DNA of 55,920 nucleotides from a bacterium. GTDB taxonomy: Bacteria > Vulcanimicrobiota > Vulcanimicrobiia > Vulcanimicrobiales > Vulcanimicrobiaceae. Location of the stretch: the NCBI GenBank assembly GCA_021794205.1, contig JAJYRH010000014.1:1-55920 (forward strand), in the 5' to 3' direction. Under the pieces are notes generated by a model. It was not told the origin of the DNA and made no database searches. It saw only the letters and a list, made by a program, of their open reading frames with translations. The translations under genes were made by a program, and so were the position numbers. Positions 36,432 to 44,332 of this stretch are shown here, piece after piece (position 1 is the stretch's first letter; each line of letters opens with the position of its first letter).

Positions 36432-37085
36432 TTAGATTGCGGGGAAGATTGCGAAAAATGCGCCTAAGAGAGCGATGAAGAGGCCGCTAATCACTTCGCC
36501 GTAGCGTTCGAAGCGGCCGAACTGTAGGCGCGCGAGCCCCGCGCTCGAGAGCAGACAGAGCGCGAGATAGGTCAGCATCGTGCTCGCCGCAAAGACGATC
36601 GACATCGTGATGAGTTGCCCGAGCCCGTAACGCGAAGCGGCGAAGAACGCCGGGATGCCCTCGATCATCGGCGAGGAACCGAGAATGACGAGCAGCACGC
36701 CGCGCGAGCGCCCGGAATCGTGGTCGTGATCGTGTGCGTGCCCGTGCGCGTGCGCGCGATCGTGCTCGCGCATTTCGCGCCAACCGGCAACGGCGATCCA
36801 GAGGCCGAACGCCACGAGCGCGACGCTCGAGAGGATGCCGAGCAAATGCCCGAAGCGTTGCGCCACGTACATGCCGCCCGCCCACACGATCGTCGCGATG
36901 ACGAGCGTGGAGACCGTATGCCCGAGCCCGGCGAGTAACGCCGCCCGCCCGACTTGAAGCTGCGACCACTTGCGACGGCGGGCCAAGAGCGCGATCGGCG
37001 CCCAATGGTCGGGGACCATCGTATGCAGCACGCCGACGACGCCGACGGCGAGCACGAGGAGCACTTGCTGCGAGATCGTCGGCAC
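36432..37085 (-). CDS. NicO/UreH-like metal or urease-accessory transporter
   Basis: This 217-residue membrane protein has about six helices. GVLHTMVPDHWAPI near the N-terminus and AGLGHTVSTL (helix 2) are the HxxxxDH/GHxxS features of the NicO/RcnA and UreH families. A His/Asp-rich cytoplasmic loop (HAHGHAHDHDHD, about residues 112-123) follows. These proteins move Ni2+ or Co2+. No urease or hydrogenase genes occur in the window. The gene lies between the Kal-like and MFS genes in one operon. Confidence 0.78.
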   Translation of the reverse strand: MPTISQQVLLVLAVGVVGVLHTMVPDHWAPIALLARRRKWSQLQVGRAALLAGLGHTVSTLVIATIVWAGGMYVAQRFGHLLGILSSVALVAFGLWIAVAGWREMREHDRAHAHGHAHDHDHDSGRSRGVLLVILGSSPMIEGIPAFFAASRYGLGQLITMSIVFAASTMLTYLALCLLSSAGLARLQFGRFERYGEVISGLFIALLGAFFAIFPAI

Positions 37086-37091
37086 GTGGGG

Positions 37092-37490
37092 TTAGCGTCG
37101 CTTCTTGGATTTCGGGGTGACGCAGGTTCCGCTCGCGCGGCAGACGACGACGGGGTCGTCGAGCAGGTCGGCCGCGCTTTCGTTGATATCGGCGCGCACG
37201 GCGACGACCTTGCGCGCTTCGAAGCGCATCTTTCGCGACGTGTTGCCGACCGTAACGATCTCTCCGGTCGCTTCGATATAGTCGCCGGCATAGACCGGTG
37301 CGAGAAACTCGACGCTATCGTATGCGACGAAGAGCCCTTCGTCGCCGTCGAGTGCGATCAACAATTCGGTCGCGACGTCGCCGAAGAGCGCGAGCATGCG
37401 CGCGCCGTCGACGAGATTGCCGCCGTAATGTGCGTCGTGCGCGCTCATGCGCAGGCGAATCAGGCTACGCCGCCCTTGGCGCTCTTCCAC
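37092..37490 (-). CDS. kal: 3-aminobutyryl-CoA ammonia-lyase-like hotdog protein
   Basis: This 132-residue hotdog-fold protein contains [28 protein letters not shown] and [15 protein letters not shown], the signature of Kal / beta-alanyl-CoA ammonia-lyase enzymes. These remove ammonia from 3-aminoacyl-CoA in lysine or beta-alanine fermentation. The other lysine-fermentation genes (kamA, kamDE, kdd, kce) are absent here. A basic tail (TPKSKKRR) ends the protein. It starts 30 bp inside the MazG gene, so it is coupled to it. The exact substrate is uncertain. Confidence 0.75.
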   Translation of the reverse strand: MEERQGRRSLIRLRMSAHDAHYGGNLVDGARMLALFGDVATELLIALDGDEGLFVAYDSVEFLAPVYAGDYIEATGEIVTVGNTSRKMRFEARKVVAVRADINESAADLLDDPVVVCRASGTCVTPKSKKRR

Positions 37491-38644
37491 AGTTCCTCCA
37501 GTTCGTCGAGAGAGAGATCGGCGAGCGCGACGCCGCGTTCGGCCGCCGCGCGCTCCATATAGGTGAAGCGACGATAGAATTTTTCATTCGCATCGCGGAC
37601 CGCGCTCTCGGCATCTATCCCGAGCGCGCGAGCGAGATTGACGAGCGTGAAGAACACGTCGCCGAGCTCTTCGCGAACGTGTTCGTCGTCGTTTTTCGCG
37701 CGCCGCGCTTCGGCGAGTTCGCCGAGCTCCTCGACGAGTTTCTCGAGAATCCCCGAGACCCCCGGCCAATCGAAACCGACGCGCGCGGCTTTCTCTTGCA
37801 TGCGCTGCCCGCGTTGCAACGCGCCGAGATGCTGCGGTATTCCGTCGAGCCTGCTCGCGCGCGCGAGCCCGGTCTTTTCTTGCGCTTTCAAGCGCTCCCA
37901 ACTGCGCCACTGCGCGTCGACATCCTCGATCACGGCGTCGGCAAAAACGTGCGGATGTCGCCGCACCATCTTATTGGCGAGTGCGTCGATGACGTCGGCG
38001 ACGGTAAAGGCTCCACTCTCGCTCGCGATCTGCGCGTGGAAGACGATTTGCAGCAAGAGATCGCCGAGCTCTTCGCAGAGCCCGTCGAGCCCGCCCTGTT
38101 CGATCGCTTCCACGACTTCGTAGGTCTCTTCGATGAGATAGGGGACGAGCGTGCGATGCGTCTGTTCGCGATCCCACGGGCAGCCGTATCGCAGGCGCGC
38201 CATCACTTCGACGAGTTCTGCAAAGGTGAAGCGCTGCGCTTGCGGCGGTAGCGGAACGAGCGCGACTTCGAGCGATGCCGCGAGCGTCGCTCGGGCCATG
38301 CCGGGAACGATCTCGGTGCGCGCCCCACGCGCGTCGAGCGCTCGCTGCAACTGCGCGAGCCCCGGAAAATCGGCGAACGGGTTGCCCAGCACCGCGATGC
38401 CGAGATCGCCGCCGTCGAGCCCGCCGACGAAACGATCGATCGCATCGCTGCTTCCACGGACGATCGCCGCGGCGTCGTGGAGCGGTTCGGCATCGAAGGC
38501 GATCGCTCGCCGCGCGAGCGATTCCCGAAGCGCGGGCGGCGCGAGCAACAGAACGACGCGCGGTAAGGAGCTCAGCGCTTCGATCGCACCGACGGTGAGG
38601 AGCGATGGGTCGCCGGGGCCGAGCCCGATAATACGAACGAGCAT
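37460..38644 (-). CDS. mazG: MazG nucleotide pyrophosphohydrolase with truncated methylase-like N-terminus
   Basis: This 394-residue protein has two parts. Residues 1-135 look like a shortened tetrapyrrole methylase ([18 protein letters not shown], then GNPFADFP), as in the YabN fusion of Bacillus but about 80 residues shorter. Residues 135-390 form a MazG domain pair with [23 protein letters not shown] and [14 protein letters not shown], then a second EELGDVFF. MazG hydrolyses NTPs to NMPs and limits (p)ppGpp or damaged nucleotides. The methylase half probably lacks catalysis. Confidence 0.88.
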   Translation of the reverse strand: MLVRIIGLGPGDPSLLTVGAIEALSSLPRVVLLLAPPALRESLARRAIAFDAEPLHDAAAIVRGSSDAIDRFVGGLDGGDLGIAVLGNPFADFPGLAQLQRALDARGARTEIVPGMARATLAASLEVALVPLPPQAQRFTFAELVEVMARLRYGCPWDREQTHRTLVPYLIEETYEVVEAIEQGGLDGLCEELGDLLLQIVFHAQIASESGAFTVADVIDALANKMVRRHPHVFADAVIEDVDAQWRSWERLKAQEKTGLARASRLDGIPQHLGALQRGQRMQEKAARVGFDWPGVSGILEKLVEELGELAEARRAKNDDEHVREELGDVFFTLVNLARALGIDAESAVRDANEKFYRRFTYMERAAAERGVALADLSLDELEELWKSAKGGVA

Positions 38645-38672
38645 AGGGTTAAAGGGCTTCGCCGCAACACGA

Positions 38673-38705
38673 GACGAGGCCCCGGTAGAAAACCGGAGCC
38701 TCGTC
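38673..38705 (-). terminator. Hairpin terminator after the PrsA-like gene
   Basis: GACGAGGC-CCCGGT pairs with ACCGGA-GCCTCGTC across an AGAA-rich loop, between the foldase stop and the MazG start. There is no clear U-run in the minus-strand transcript. Confidence 0.6.
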
Positions 38706-38728
38706 GGAGTGGGATCGCTGCGCTGCGA

Positions 38729-39700
38729 TCAGCTTTTCGAGGGCGGTGCCGACGGCGCTGCCGAGGGGGCGGCGGTCGCGGTACCGGCGGTCGCTGCGGG
38801 AGCGGCCGAAGGCGGCGGCGTGGGGAAGAGCCCGGTGAAGCGCGGATCGTTCACCTGAATCGTCGCCTTGCTCTGCAGGCCTGCGATGAACGGCTGCACC
38901 AACGGCGCTTCGGCCTGTTCGCGCAACTGATCTTCGATGCGCTGATGCACCGACGCGAGCGTCGCCTTCACGGCGGGCTTGCGCGCCTGCACCTGAATGA
39001 TGTGCCAACCGAAGGGCGAGTGCACCGGCGGGCTGATCGCGCCGATCTTGCCGGTCAGTGCGTACGCTTCGAAGGGCTTCACCATCTGGTTCGGGCCGAA
39101 CCAACCGAGTTCGCCACCCTTGTCGCGGCTGCCCGGATCCTGCGAGTACTGCTTGGCGAGCGCCGAGAAATGCTGGCCGGCTTTGAGATCGGCTTCGATC
39201 TTCTGCGCCGTCGCGAGATCGTTGACGAGAATGTGTCGCGCTTTAATTTGCTCGGGCGTATCGAACTGCGCGTGATTCTTATTGAAGAATGCCGCGATCT
39301 GCGATTCGGAGATCTGCACGTTCTTGCCGACCGCAGCATCGATGATGAGCTGCTGGCGGATGATCTGGTGCAGGTCGTGCTCGGTCAGTCCGTTCGCCGC
39401 TAATTGGCGTTGGAACGAACCCGGCGGGTAATTCGCCGCAATCTCAGCCTCTCGCGCTGCGATCTGCGCTTTCGTGATTTTAATGCCGTGGCGTTGCCCG
39501 TACTGGTCGAGCAGCGTCTGCAGAACGAGTTGCTGCAATACGCCGCGCGCCGTTGGGCTGGCTTCGAGTTTCTTATCGAAGGTTTGGCGGCTGATCGATT
39601 GACCGTTGACGGTCGCGACCGATCCGCCTGCGCAGGCCACGAGCGACATGGCTGCGACGATCGCAGCGGCGCCGGTGACGAGGCGACGAAAAACGAGCAT
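38729..39700 (-). CDS. prsA: PrsA/SurA-like parvulin peptidyl-prolyl isomerase lipoprotein
   Basis: This 323-residue extracytoplasmic foldase starts at the ATG at 39700, 7 nt behind a GGAG site. The signal peptide ends in lipobox LVAC (MSLVACAGGS). A SurA-type N-terminal helical domain follows (residues about 30-150). The parvulin domain lies at about 160-265, with KARHILVNDLATAQ, FSALAKQYSQDPGSRDKGGELGWF and PVHSPFGWHIIQV. A Pro/Ala-rich tail ends the protein. It assists folding of exported proteins. Confidence 0.92.
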   Translation of the reverse strand: MLVFRRLVTGAAAIVAAMSLVACAGGSVATVNGQSISRQTFDKKLEASPTARGVLQQLVLQTLLDQYGQRHGIKITKAQIAAREAEIAANYPPGSFQRQLAANGLTEHDLHQIIRQQLIIDAAVGKNVQISESQIAAFFNKNHAQFDTPEQIKARHILVNDLATAQKIEADLKAGQHFSALAKQYSQDPGSRDKGGELGWFGPNQMVKPFEAYALTGKIGAISPPVHSPFGWHIIQVQARKPAVKATLASVHQRIEDQLREQAEAPLVQPFIAGLQSKATIQVNDPRFTGLFPTPPPSAAPAATAGTATAAPSAAPSAPPSKS

Positions 39701-39803
39701 AGTGGGCTCCAGTAGGATGACGGGTGAGAAAGCGCACGGAGCCGATGGCTCCGAAAGCCTCATCCGGTTAGGGTTTGAGCTCCAATGCTCCTTCCGATAG
39801 AGG

Positions 39804-39938
39804 GCTCTCCTGGTGAAGCCGCTCGAAGCGAGCGGTGAAGTGGCGCAGGGGCGGAGCCTGCCAGAGCATGCGCAGCCCCACGATCCGTTCGCGCCGCGCG
39901 TAGAGCTCCTCGCAGACCTCGCCGACGAGTGCCTGCCC
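39804..39938 (-). pseudogene. Truncated 3' copy of tryptophanase (tnaA')
   Basis: About 120 bp here closely match the 3' end of tnaA at 42361-42489, encoding VGEVCEELYARRERI and LRMLWQAPPLRHFTARFERL with single changes. Upstream, the match continues for about 18 bp with a different part of tnaA (the codons for GQALVGE, 42646-42660). The joint lies at a shared CGCCGACG, so an internal deletion removed about 150 bp. The rest of the gene is absent. The short frame here cannot make a working enzyme. It marks one side of the accessory patch. Confidence 0.8.
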
Positions 39939-40148
39939 GAGGCACCCGCGCCGTTGCTTGCTTTCCATCCACCACAAATGCGAGTCTGTAGTGCAAACGC
40001 GCATGGAAGAGGTGCGCGCTCGCTCCGGTGCCAATGCTCGCCCGCGTCTGGGGGACACGACGCTTGCGGAATCTCTGAGAACCCGTAACGGTCGATTTTT
40101 GCATTCGGAGAGCGCGCCTATTCGCTCCCGTCCAGAAAGGCATTTTTC

Positions 40149-40601
40149 GTGAACCGTTCTCGTCTGACGATACCAATCGCATCGATTGCGCTGGCCTCGC
40201 TGCTGGCCGCCTGCAGCTCCGGAACCACCGGAATGCTGCCCGTAAATTCATCAAGAAATAATCCTACGTCGCCCTTGCGATATGCATACCGCGGCACATC
40301 GCGCTCGGAAATCGCAAAGGAGTCAAATGTTGCGATGCTCCAGACCGCTCCACTACCTAATCCTCCAGACCCGTGGACTCCGGTATCGCGATTAGGTGTT
40401 GTATCGGTGCCTAACCTAGCTGGACAGGCGCATGTCGGAGGCGTGCGGCCACCCGATTCAACGAAGGCGCTTCTACGAAGCGGGATTTTCTACAATGCCC
40501 GAAGCGAGATTAGCCCAATGTCGGTGGTTCCTACCTACGATGCGGGTGGCACAGAAGGCTTTGGGCTAAACCGGGTTTTGACGATACGTCGGCCGTCTTG
40601 A
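40149..40601 (+). CDS. N-terminal part of a frameshifted lipoprotein
   Basis: This 150-residue frame starts at a GTG with an AAAGG site and has a signal peptide with lipobox LLAAC (residues about 17-22). It stops soon after GTEGFGLN. The next frame (40598 on) continues smoothly as GFDDTSAVLTAYGTNQV if one base is lost or gained near 40573-40580, in a GGGTTTT run. I read this as one gene split by a frameshift, or a sequencing error. The family is unknown. GC content is lower than in neighbouring genes. Confidence 0.6.
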   Translation: MNRSRLTIPIASIALASLLAACSSGTTGMLPVNSSRNNPTSPLRYAYRGTSRSEIAKESNVAMLQTAPLPNPPDPWTPVSRLGVVSVPNLAGQAHVGGVRPPDSTKALLRSGIFYNARSEISPMSVVPTYDAGGTEGFGLNRVLTIRRPS

Positions 40602-41413
40602 CCGCGTACGGCACCAATCAGGTCGCATTACCAGCAGCGCCAGCCGGCAGCTCCTACCCAAATGAAATCGCCACTACAATGCACGCCGGTCAACAACCAA
40701 TGGACGGGACGACGAACTGCTTAGAAATCGCCACTGTATACCAAACGTGGTACGGATATTCGCCGGAGTCAAACCTCGAAGTCGGCGACTGGTGTAAGAA
40801 TGAAGGAAACGAAGACTGGCCGGTGATCCTCGACCTAAACAATTCCTTTTTTCAGAGCGAGTATATCCGGAATCTCGGCAATGGATTGCCGGATGTAGAC
40901 GTTGCATTGTATCAACCGCTTGGCGGCGACGGTTCATGGCACGCCATAATCTATAATTTCGCTTCGAGCCAATGGGACGATCTCTACCACACCTACGGCA
41001 GCGCTGGATACGATCCAGTTTTGCAAAGTAGCTGGGACGTAATCGAGACACATCTCTACCCGGGTCCGTGCCCCGCGATTCCGAACATGGCATCGTACAA
41101 TTTTGAAGGTGGCGTCGAAACCGGAAACGACCAGCAAAATAATTGGCGACTAATCCAGCCAGGCGATGTCGGTACCATTTCAAACCCGAACGGCGCCGCG
41201 TGTTTTTCAGACGACAATAGTGGCCTGGGAAGCATTTACGACTTTTCCGTTACCACCCCTGATTCGGCTTGGTTGGTTACGGACCCAGCCCCGCGCGCGC
41301 CGGCAACTCCAACTCCTATCCATCGCCCGACGCCTCCTCCGTGCGACTATCCTTTGATTTCTGGGAAGCCGACCACGACGGTGAAACCGGAACTAACCTG
41401 CCCGCGAATTTGA
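40598..41413 (+). CDS. C-terminal part of the same secreted protein
   Basis: This 271-residue frame has no signal peptide of its own and begins at a TTG that would be internal in the restored gene. The sequence is rich in Trp, Tyr and Asn (GDWCKNEGNEDWPV, GDGSWHAIIYNFASSQWDD), typical of a secreted beta-sandwich or catalytic domain, and ends in a Pro/Thr-rich stretch (APATPTPIHRPTPPP). Cysteines occur in TNCLEI, DWCKN, GPCPA and AACFS. I do not recognise the family. Together with the previous frame it would give a protein of about 420 residues. Confidence 0.55.
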   Translation: MTAYGTNQVALPAAPAGSSYPNEIATTMHAGQQPMDGTTNCLEIATVYQTWYGYSPESNLEVGDWCKNEGNEDWPVILDLNNSFFQSEYIRNLGNGLPDVDVALYQPLGGDGSWHAIIYNFASSQWDDLYHTYGSAGYDPVLQSSWDVIETHLYPGPCPAIPNMASYNFEGGVETGNDQQNNWRLIQPGDVGTISNPNGAACFSDDNSGLGSIYDFSVTTPDSAWLVTDPAPRAPATPTPIHRPTPPPCDYPLISGKPTTTVKPELTCPRI

Positions 41414-41462
41414 CCCATAAAGGCGATTCAAGTCGATATTTCGATTCTCTGTAATAGGGACT

Positions 41463-41499
41463 CGTAAGCGGATGGCGACATCGTCGCTATCCGCTTACG
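41463..41499. terminator. Long bidirectional hairpin between convergent genes
   Basis: CGTAAGCGGAT pairs with ATCCGCTTACG, then after one mismatch GCGAC pairs with GTCGC across an ATC loop. The 16-bp stem sits between the plus-strand lipoprotein and the minus-strand lipoprotein and covers the stop of the latter. Confidence 0.75.
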
Positions 41500-41959
41500 G
41501 GGTTACTCGATGAAGTAGCTTCCTACGTTGGTCGGTAAGTAGCACTGCTCGACACTCGCTGTCGAAGATGCGTCTGTAATGCGTTGAAACGCACTTCGCC
41601 CGTGCGATATTAAGTAGATTGGGGTTTCTCTCCAACGTAAGCATTTGGCCTTGTATGGCGTCATCGCAATCGTAATGTCGTTTGTCGAAAGATTTCGATT
41701 CACGCGCGCGTTGGAAATCACGATCGCACAACCGAAGGGTCGCGGATCGTTCCTTTGGATGTTGGAAGTACCACAAACCCTTCTTCGTGAAGACGTCTAC
41801 TGCGGTGGACGGTTGGCGAAGGCGCGTTTCGACGGCGTGAGTTTGCTGCACGTTACCACGGTAGGTTGGGGCAACTTGCGTGGCCCTATGTAAGGAACAA
41901 TTTACGAGCATAAGGACGACGATGGCGCATAGGGCAATGACTTGAATACGGCGGACCAT
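41495..41959 (-). CDS. Small lipoprotein of unknown function
   Basis: This 154-residue protein starts at the ATG at 41959 and has a signal peptide with lipobox LVNC (VLMLVNCSLH). The exported part is basic with several Cys (LRLCDRDF, YDCDDAI, AKCVS, SECRA). The frame continues upstream, but that part belongs to the transposase remnant region and lacks family support. The family is unknown. Base composition is lower in GC than the main chromosome. Confidence 0.55.
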   Translation of the reverse strand: MVRRIQVIALCAIVVLMLVNCSLHRATQVAPTYRGNVQQTHAVETRLRQPSTAVDVFTKKGLWYFQHPKERSATLRLCDRDFQRARESKSFDKRHYDCDDAIQGQMLTLERNPNLLNIARAKCVSTHYRRIFDSECRAVLLTDQRRKLLHRVTP

Positions 41960-42033
41960 AAATCGTTCAATTCGGTTTTTGGGGAACGGTCCCTGGATTT
42001 GCTCCCTTGCCCGCACCGGGCTCTTGCCCCCCC

Positions 42034-42156
42034 CTGAGTCTTGAATCGTTCGAATTCCATTGGCGACAGATTTCCTAACGCGGAATGTCGGCGCAGTTGG
42101 TTGTACCGGCCCTCGATGAAATCGAAGATCGCCAGCTCTGCCCCACGATGGTTTCT
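42034..42156 (-). mobile_element. IS3-family transposase (OrfB) remnant
   Basis: The frame on the minus strand encodes AELAIFDFIEGRYNQLRRHS, then ALGNLSPMEFERF, the C-terminal end of the IS3 OrfB integrase (usual form ARxAIFDYIEGFYNRRRxHSALGYLSPxEFE). Only about 40 codons remain. I see no OrfA, upstream DDE motif or terminal repeats. It is a decayed insertion inside the low-GC patch. Confidence 0.8.
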
Positions 42157-42345
42157 GAATCGACTCGGAACGAGTAATGCGCATTCTACCGTAGCACGTA
42201 CGCAGTTTCGCACCGTCGACCAACCCGGCAGAAAATATTACGACTTGGAGCCGTCGTATACTATCTGATGCGGGCTTCGCAACCCGTTGAAACCAAAGTA
42301 CACATCGCCGCCGTCTGACGCCTAACGACTAAGCCGGTTCCAACC

Positions 42346-43746
42346 TCACGGTTTCGAGCTGCTCCCCTGGTGAAGCCGCTCGAAGCGCGCGGTAAAGTGG
42401 CGCAGCGGCGGAGCCTGCCAGAGCATGCGCAGCCCTGCGATCCGCTCGCGCCGCGCGTAGAGCTCCTCGCAGACCTCGCCGACGTAATCGATGTGGCTCT
42501 GCGTGTAGACCCGGCGCGGAATCGCGAGCCGGACCAGCTCCATCGGTGCGGTACGCTCTTCGCCGCTGAGTGGATCGGTAGACCCGAACATCACCGTGCC
42601 GATCTCGACCGCCCGAATGCCGCCTTCGAGATAGAGTTCGCCGACGAGTGCTTGCCCCGGATACTCTTGCGGGCGCAGGTGGGCGAGCATCGCGCCGGCA
42701 TCGATGTAGATGGCATGGCCGCCGGGCGGCTGCACGATCGGAATGCCGATCTCGGTGAGGCGGCGCCCCAAATAGGCGGTCGAGGCGATACGGTAGTGGA
42801 GATAATCTTCCTCGAGCGCCTCGTTGAGCCCGGTCGCCATCGCCTCTAAATCGCGCCCCGCGAGCCCGCCGTAGGTGGTGAAACCTTCGGTGAGGATCAG
42901 CAGGCGCGATTCGGCGCTCGCCAGCGCCGCATCGTTGCTCGCGAGAAAGCCGCCGATGTTGACCAGCCCGTCTTTCTTCGCCGACATCGTGCAGCCGTCG
43001 GCGTAGGAGAAGAGTTCGCGCGCGATCTCGCGCGGCGAACGTTCCGCATAGCCGGGCTCTCGTTCGCGAATGAACCAGCAGTTCTCCGCGTAGCGGCAGG
43101 CATCGATGTAGAGCGGTATGCCGTACTCGCGGCAGATCGCATGAATCGCTTTGACGTTCGCCATCGAGACCGGCTGGCCGCCGCCGGAATTATTGGTGAC
43201 GGTCAGCATCACCAGCGGCACGCGTTTCGCGCCGACCTCGGCGATGAGCGCGCGCAGCGCCTCGACATCCATATTGCCTTTGAACGGATGCTGCGTCGCC
43301 GGGGAGCGTCCCTCGGGAATCGGCAGATCGACGGCGCGCGCGCCGACGCTTTCGACGTGCGCGCGCGTGGTATCGAAGTGCGTGTTGTTCGGAACGACGT
43401 CACCGGGTTTGCAGAGCGTCGTGAAGAGAATGCGCTCCGCCGCGCGTCCTTGATGCGTCGGCAATACGTGTTGGAAGCCGAAAATCTCGCGCACCGTTTC
43501 GGCGAAGCGATAAAAGGAACGCGCCCCGGCGTACGATTCGTCGCCGCGCATGATGGAGGCCCACTGGTCGGCGCTCATCGCTCCGGTGCCGCTATCGGTG
43601 AGGAGATCGATCAACACGTCCTCGGCGCGGAGCAAAAAGGGATTGAAGGCAGCCTCCCGGAGGTAGCCCTCGCGCTCCTCGCGCGTGGTCATGCGGATCG
43701 GTTCGACCGATTTAATACGAAATGGTTCGATAATCGACCGGGGCAT
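42346..43746 (-). CDS. tnaA: Tryptophanase
   Basis: This 466-residue PLP enzyme is of the tryptophanase/tyrosine phenol-lyase family. The PLP lysine is in CTMSAKKDG (Lys257/258). Three residues separate the two activities. Here Asp125 (FDTT), Ile382 (AVEIG) and His450 (LRHFTA) match E. coli tryptophanase Asp137, Ile396 and His463. Tyrosine phenol-lyase has Thr, Arg and Phe at these places. It should split tryptophan to indole, pyruvate and ammonia. The ATG at 43746 follows a GGAG site. Some blocks (LFSYADGCTMS) look more lyase-like, so it is a diverged member. No tnaC leader or tnaB is visible. Confidence 0.88.
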   Translation of the reverse strand: MPRSIIEPFRIKSVEPIRMTTREEREGYLREAAFNPFLLRAEDVLIDLLTDSGTGAMSADQWASIMRGDESYAGARSFYRFAETVREIFGFQHVLPTHQGRAAERILFTTLCKPGDVVPNNTHFDTTRAHVESVGARAVDLPIPEGRSPATQHPFKGNMDVEALRALIAEVGAKRVPLVMLTVTNNSGGGQPVSMANVKAIHAICREYGIPLYIDACRYAENCWFIREREPGYAERSPREIARELFSYADGCTMSAKKDGLVNIGGFLASNDAALASAESRLLILTEGFTTYGGLAGRDLEAMATGLNEALEEDYLHYRIASTAYLGRRLTEIGIPIVQPPGGHAIYIDAGAMLAHLRPQEYPGQALVGELYLEGGIRAVEIGTVMFGSTDPLSGEERTAPMELVRLAIPRRVYTQSHIDYVGEVCEELYARRERIAGLRMLWQAPPLRHFTARFERLHQGSSSKP

Positions 43747-43777
43747 CGTGGCTCCTTCTGCGAAGAGAGATGGCGAA

Positions 43778-44332
43778 ATGGCAGCGAGAATCGTGTACGG
43801 TTTTTCCGGCCTCCGCGCGCTCGAAGGGAGCGAACTCCTCTCGGCACCGTGGCTGCGCATCGACCAACGACGGATCGACGCGTTCGCGGCCTGCACCGAC
43901 GATCGCCAATGGATTCACGTCGATCCGCTCCGCGCGGCGAAGAGCGCGTACGGCGGCACGATCGCGCACGGTTATCTCCTGCTCTCGCTCGTTCCGGCGC
44001 TCTGGCACCGTGCGTGCGAGATTCGCGAGATCGGATCGGTGTTGAATTACGGGCTCGACCGCGTGCGTTTTCTCGCACCGCTCCGTTCGGGTTCGCGCGT
44101 GCGTGGGCGCTTTTCGATTGCGAGCGTCCGCGCGTCGGCATCGGGGCTGCGCGTCGCCCTGCACGTTGCGATCGAGGCGTTCGGCAGCGAGGAGCCGGTC
44201 TGCGTCGCCGACGCCATTTTTCTCTATCGCGCGCCGGCGCCTATACCCGAACAAGCAGCGCGTCCCAACGGCGGAGGTCGGCGATCGGCCGGTGCTGCTC
44301 GTCGGGCTCGGCGATCTTCCAGCGCTCGATAA
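43778..44332 (+). CDS. MaoC-like hotdog dehydratase
   Basis: This 184-residue protein has the MaoC/NodN-type domain at residues about 20-150, with DDRQWIHVDPLRA and YGGTIAHGYLLLSL, typical of (R)-specific enoyl-CoA hydratases. The last 30 residues are Arg/Ala-rich, lack family similarity and lie antisense over the hemerythrin 3' end, so the true functional end may be near 44230. It is divergent from tnaA with only 31 bp between starts. A role in acyl-CoA metabolism next to the benzoyl-CoA genes is plausible but unproven. Confidence 0.8.
   Translation: MAARIVYGFSGLRALEGSELLSAPWLRIDQRRIDAFAACTDDRQWIHVDPLRAAKSAYGGTIAHGYLLLSLVPALWHRACEIREIGSVLNYGLDRVRFLAPLRSGSRVRGRFSIASVRASASGLRVALHVAIEAFGSEEPVCVADAIFLYRAPAPIPEQAARPNGGGRRSAGAARRARRSSSAR

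Noticed and set aside
39768-40058. A GNAT acetyltransferase or other new small gene in the frame covering the tnaA fragment
   Set aside because: The GQALVGE and VCEELYARRERI segments match tnaA at DNA level, and the rest of the frame has no acetyltransferase pattern beyond a few residues.
39804-42489. An integrative element with attachment sites in tnaA
   Set aside because: There is no integrase or recombinase, and the duplicated end is diverged and internally deleted, so only a duplication or insertion can be claimed.
42346-43746. Tyrosine phenol-lyase
   Set aside because: The three specificity residues (Asp125, Ile382, His450) match tryptophanase.
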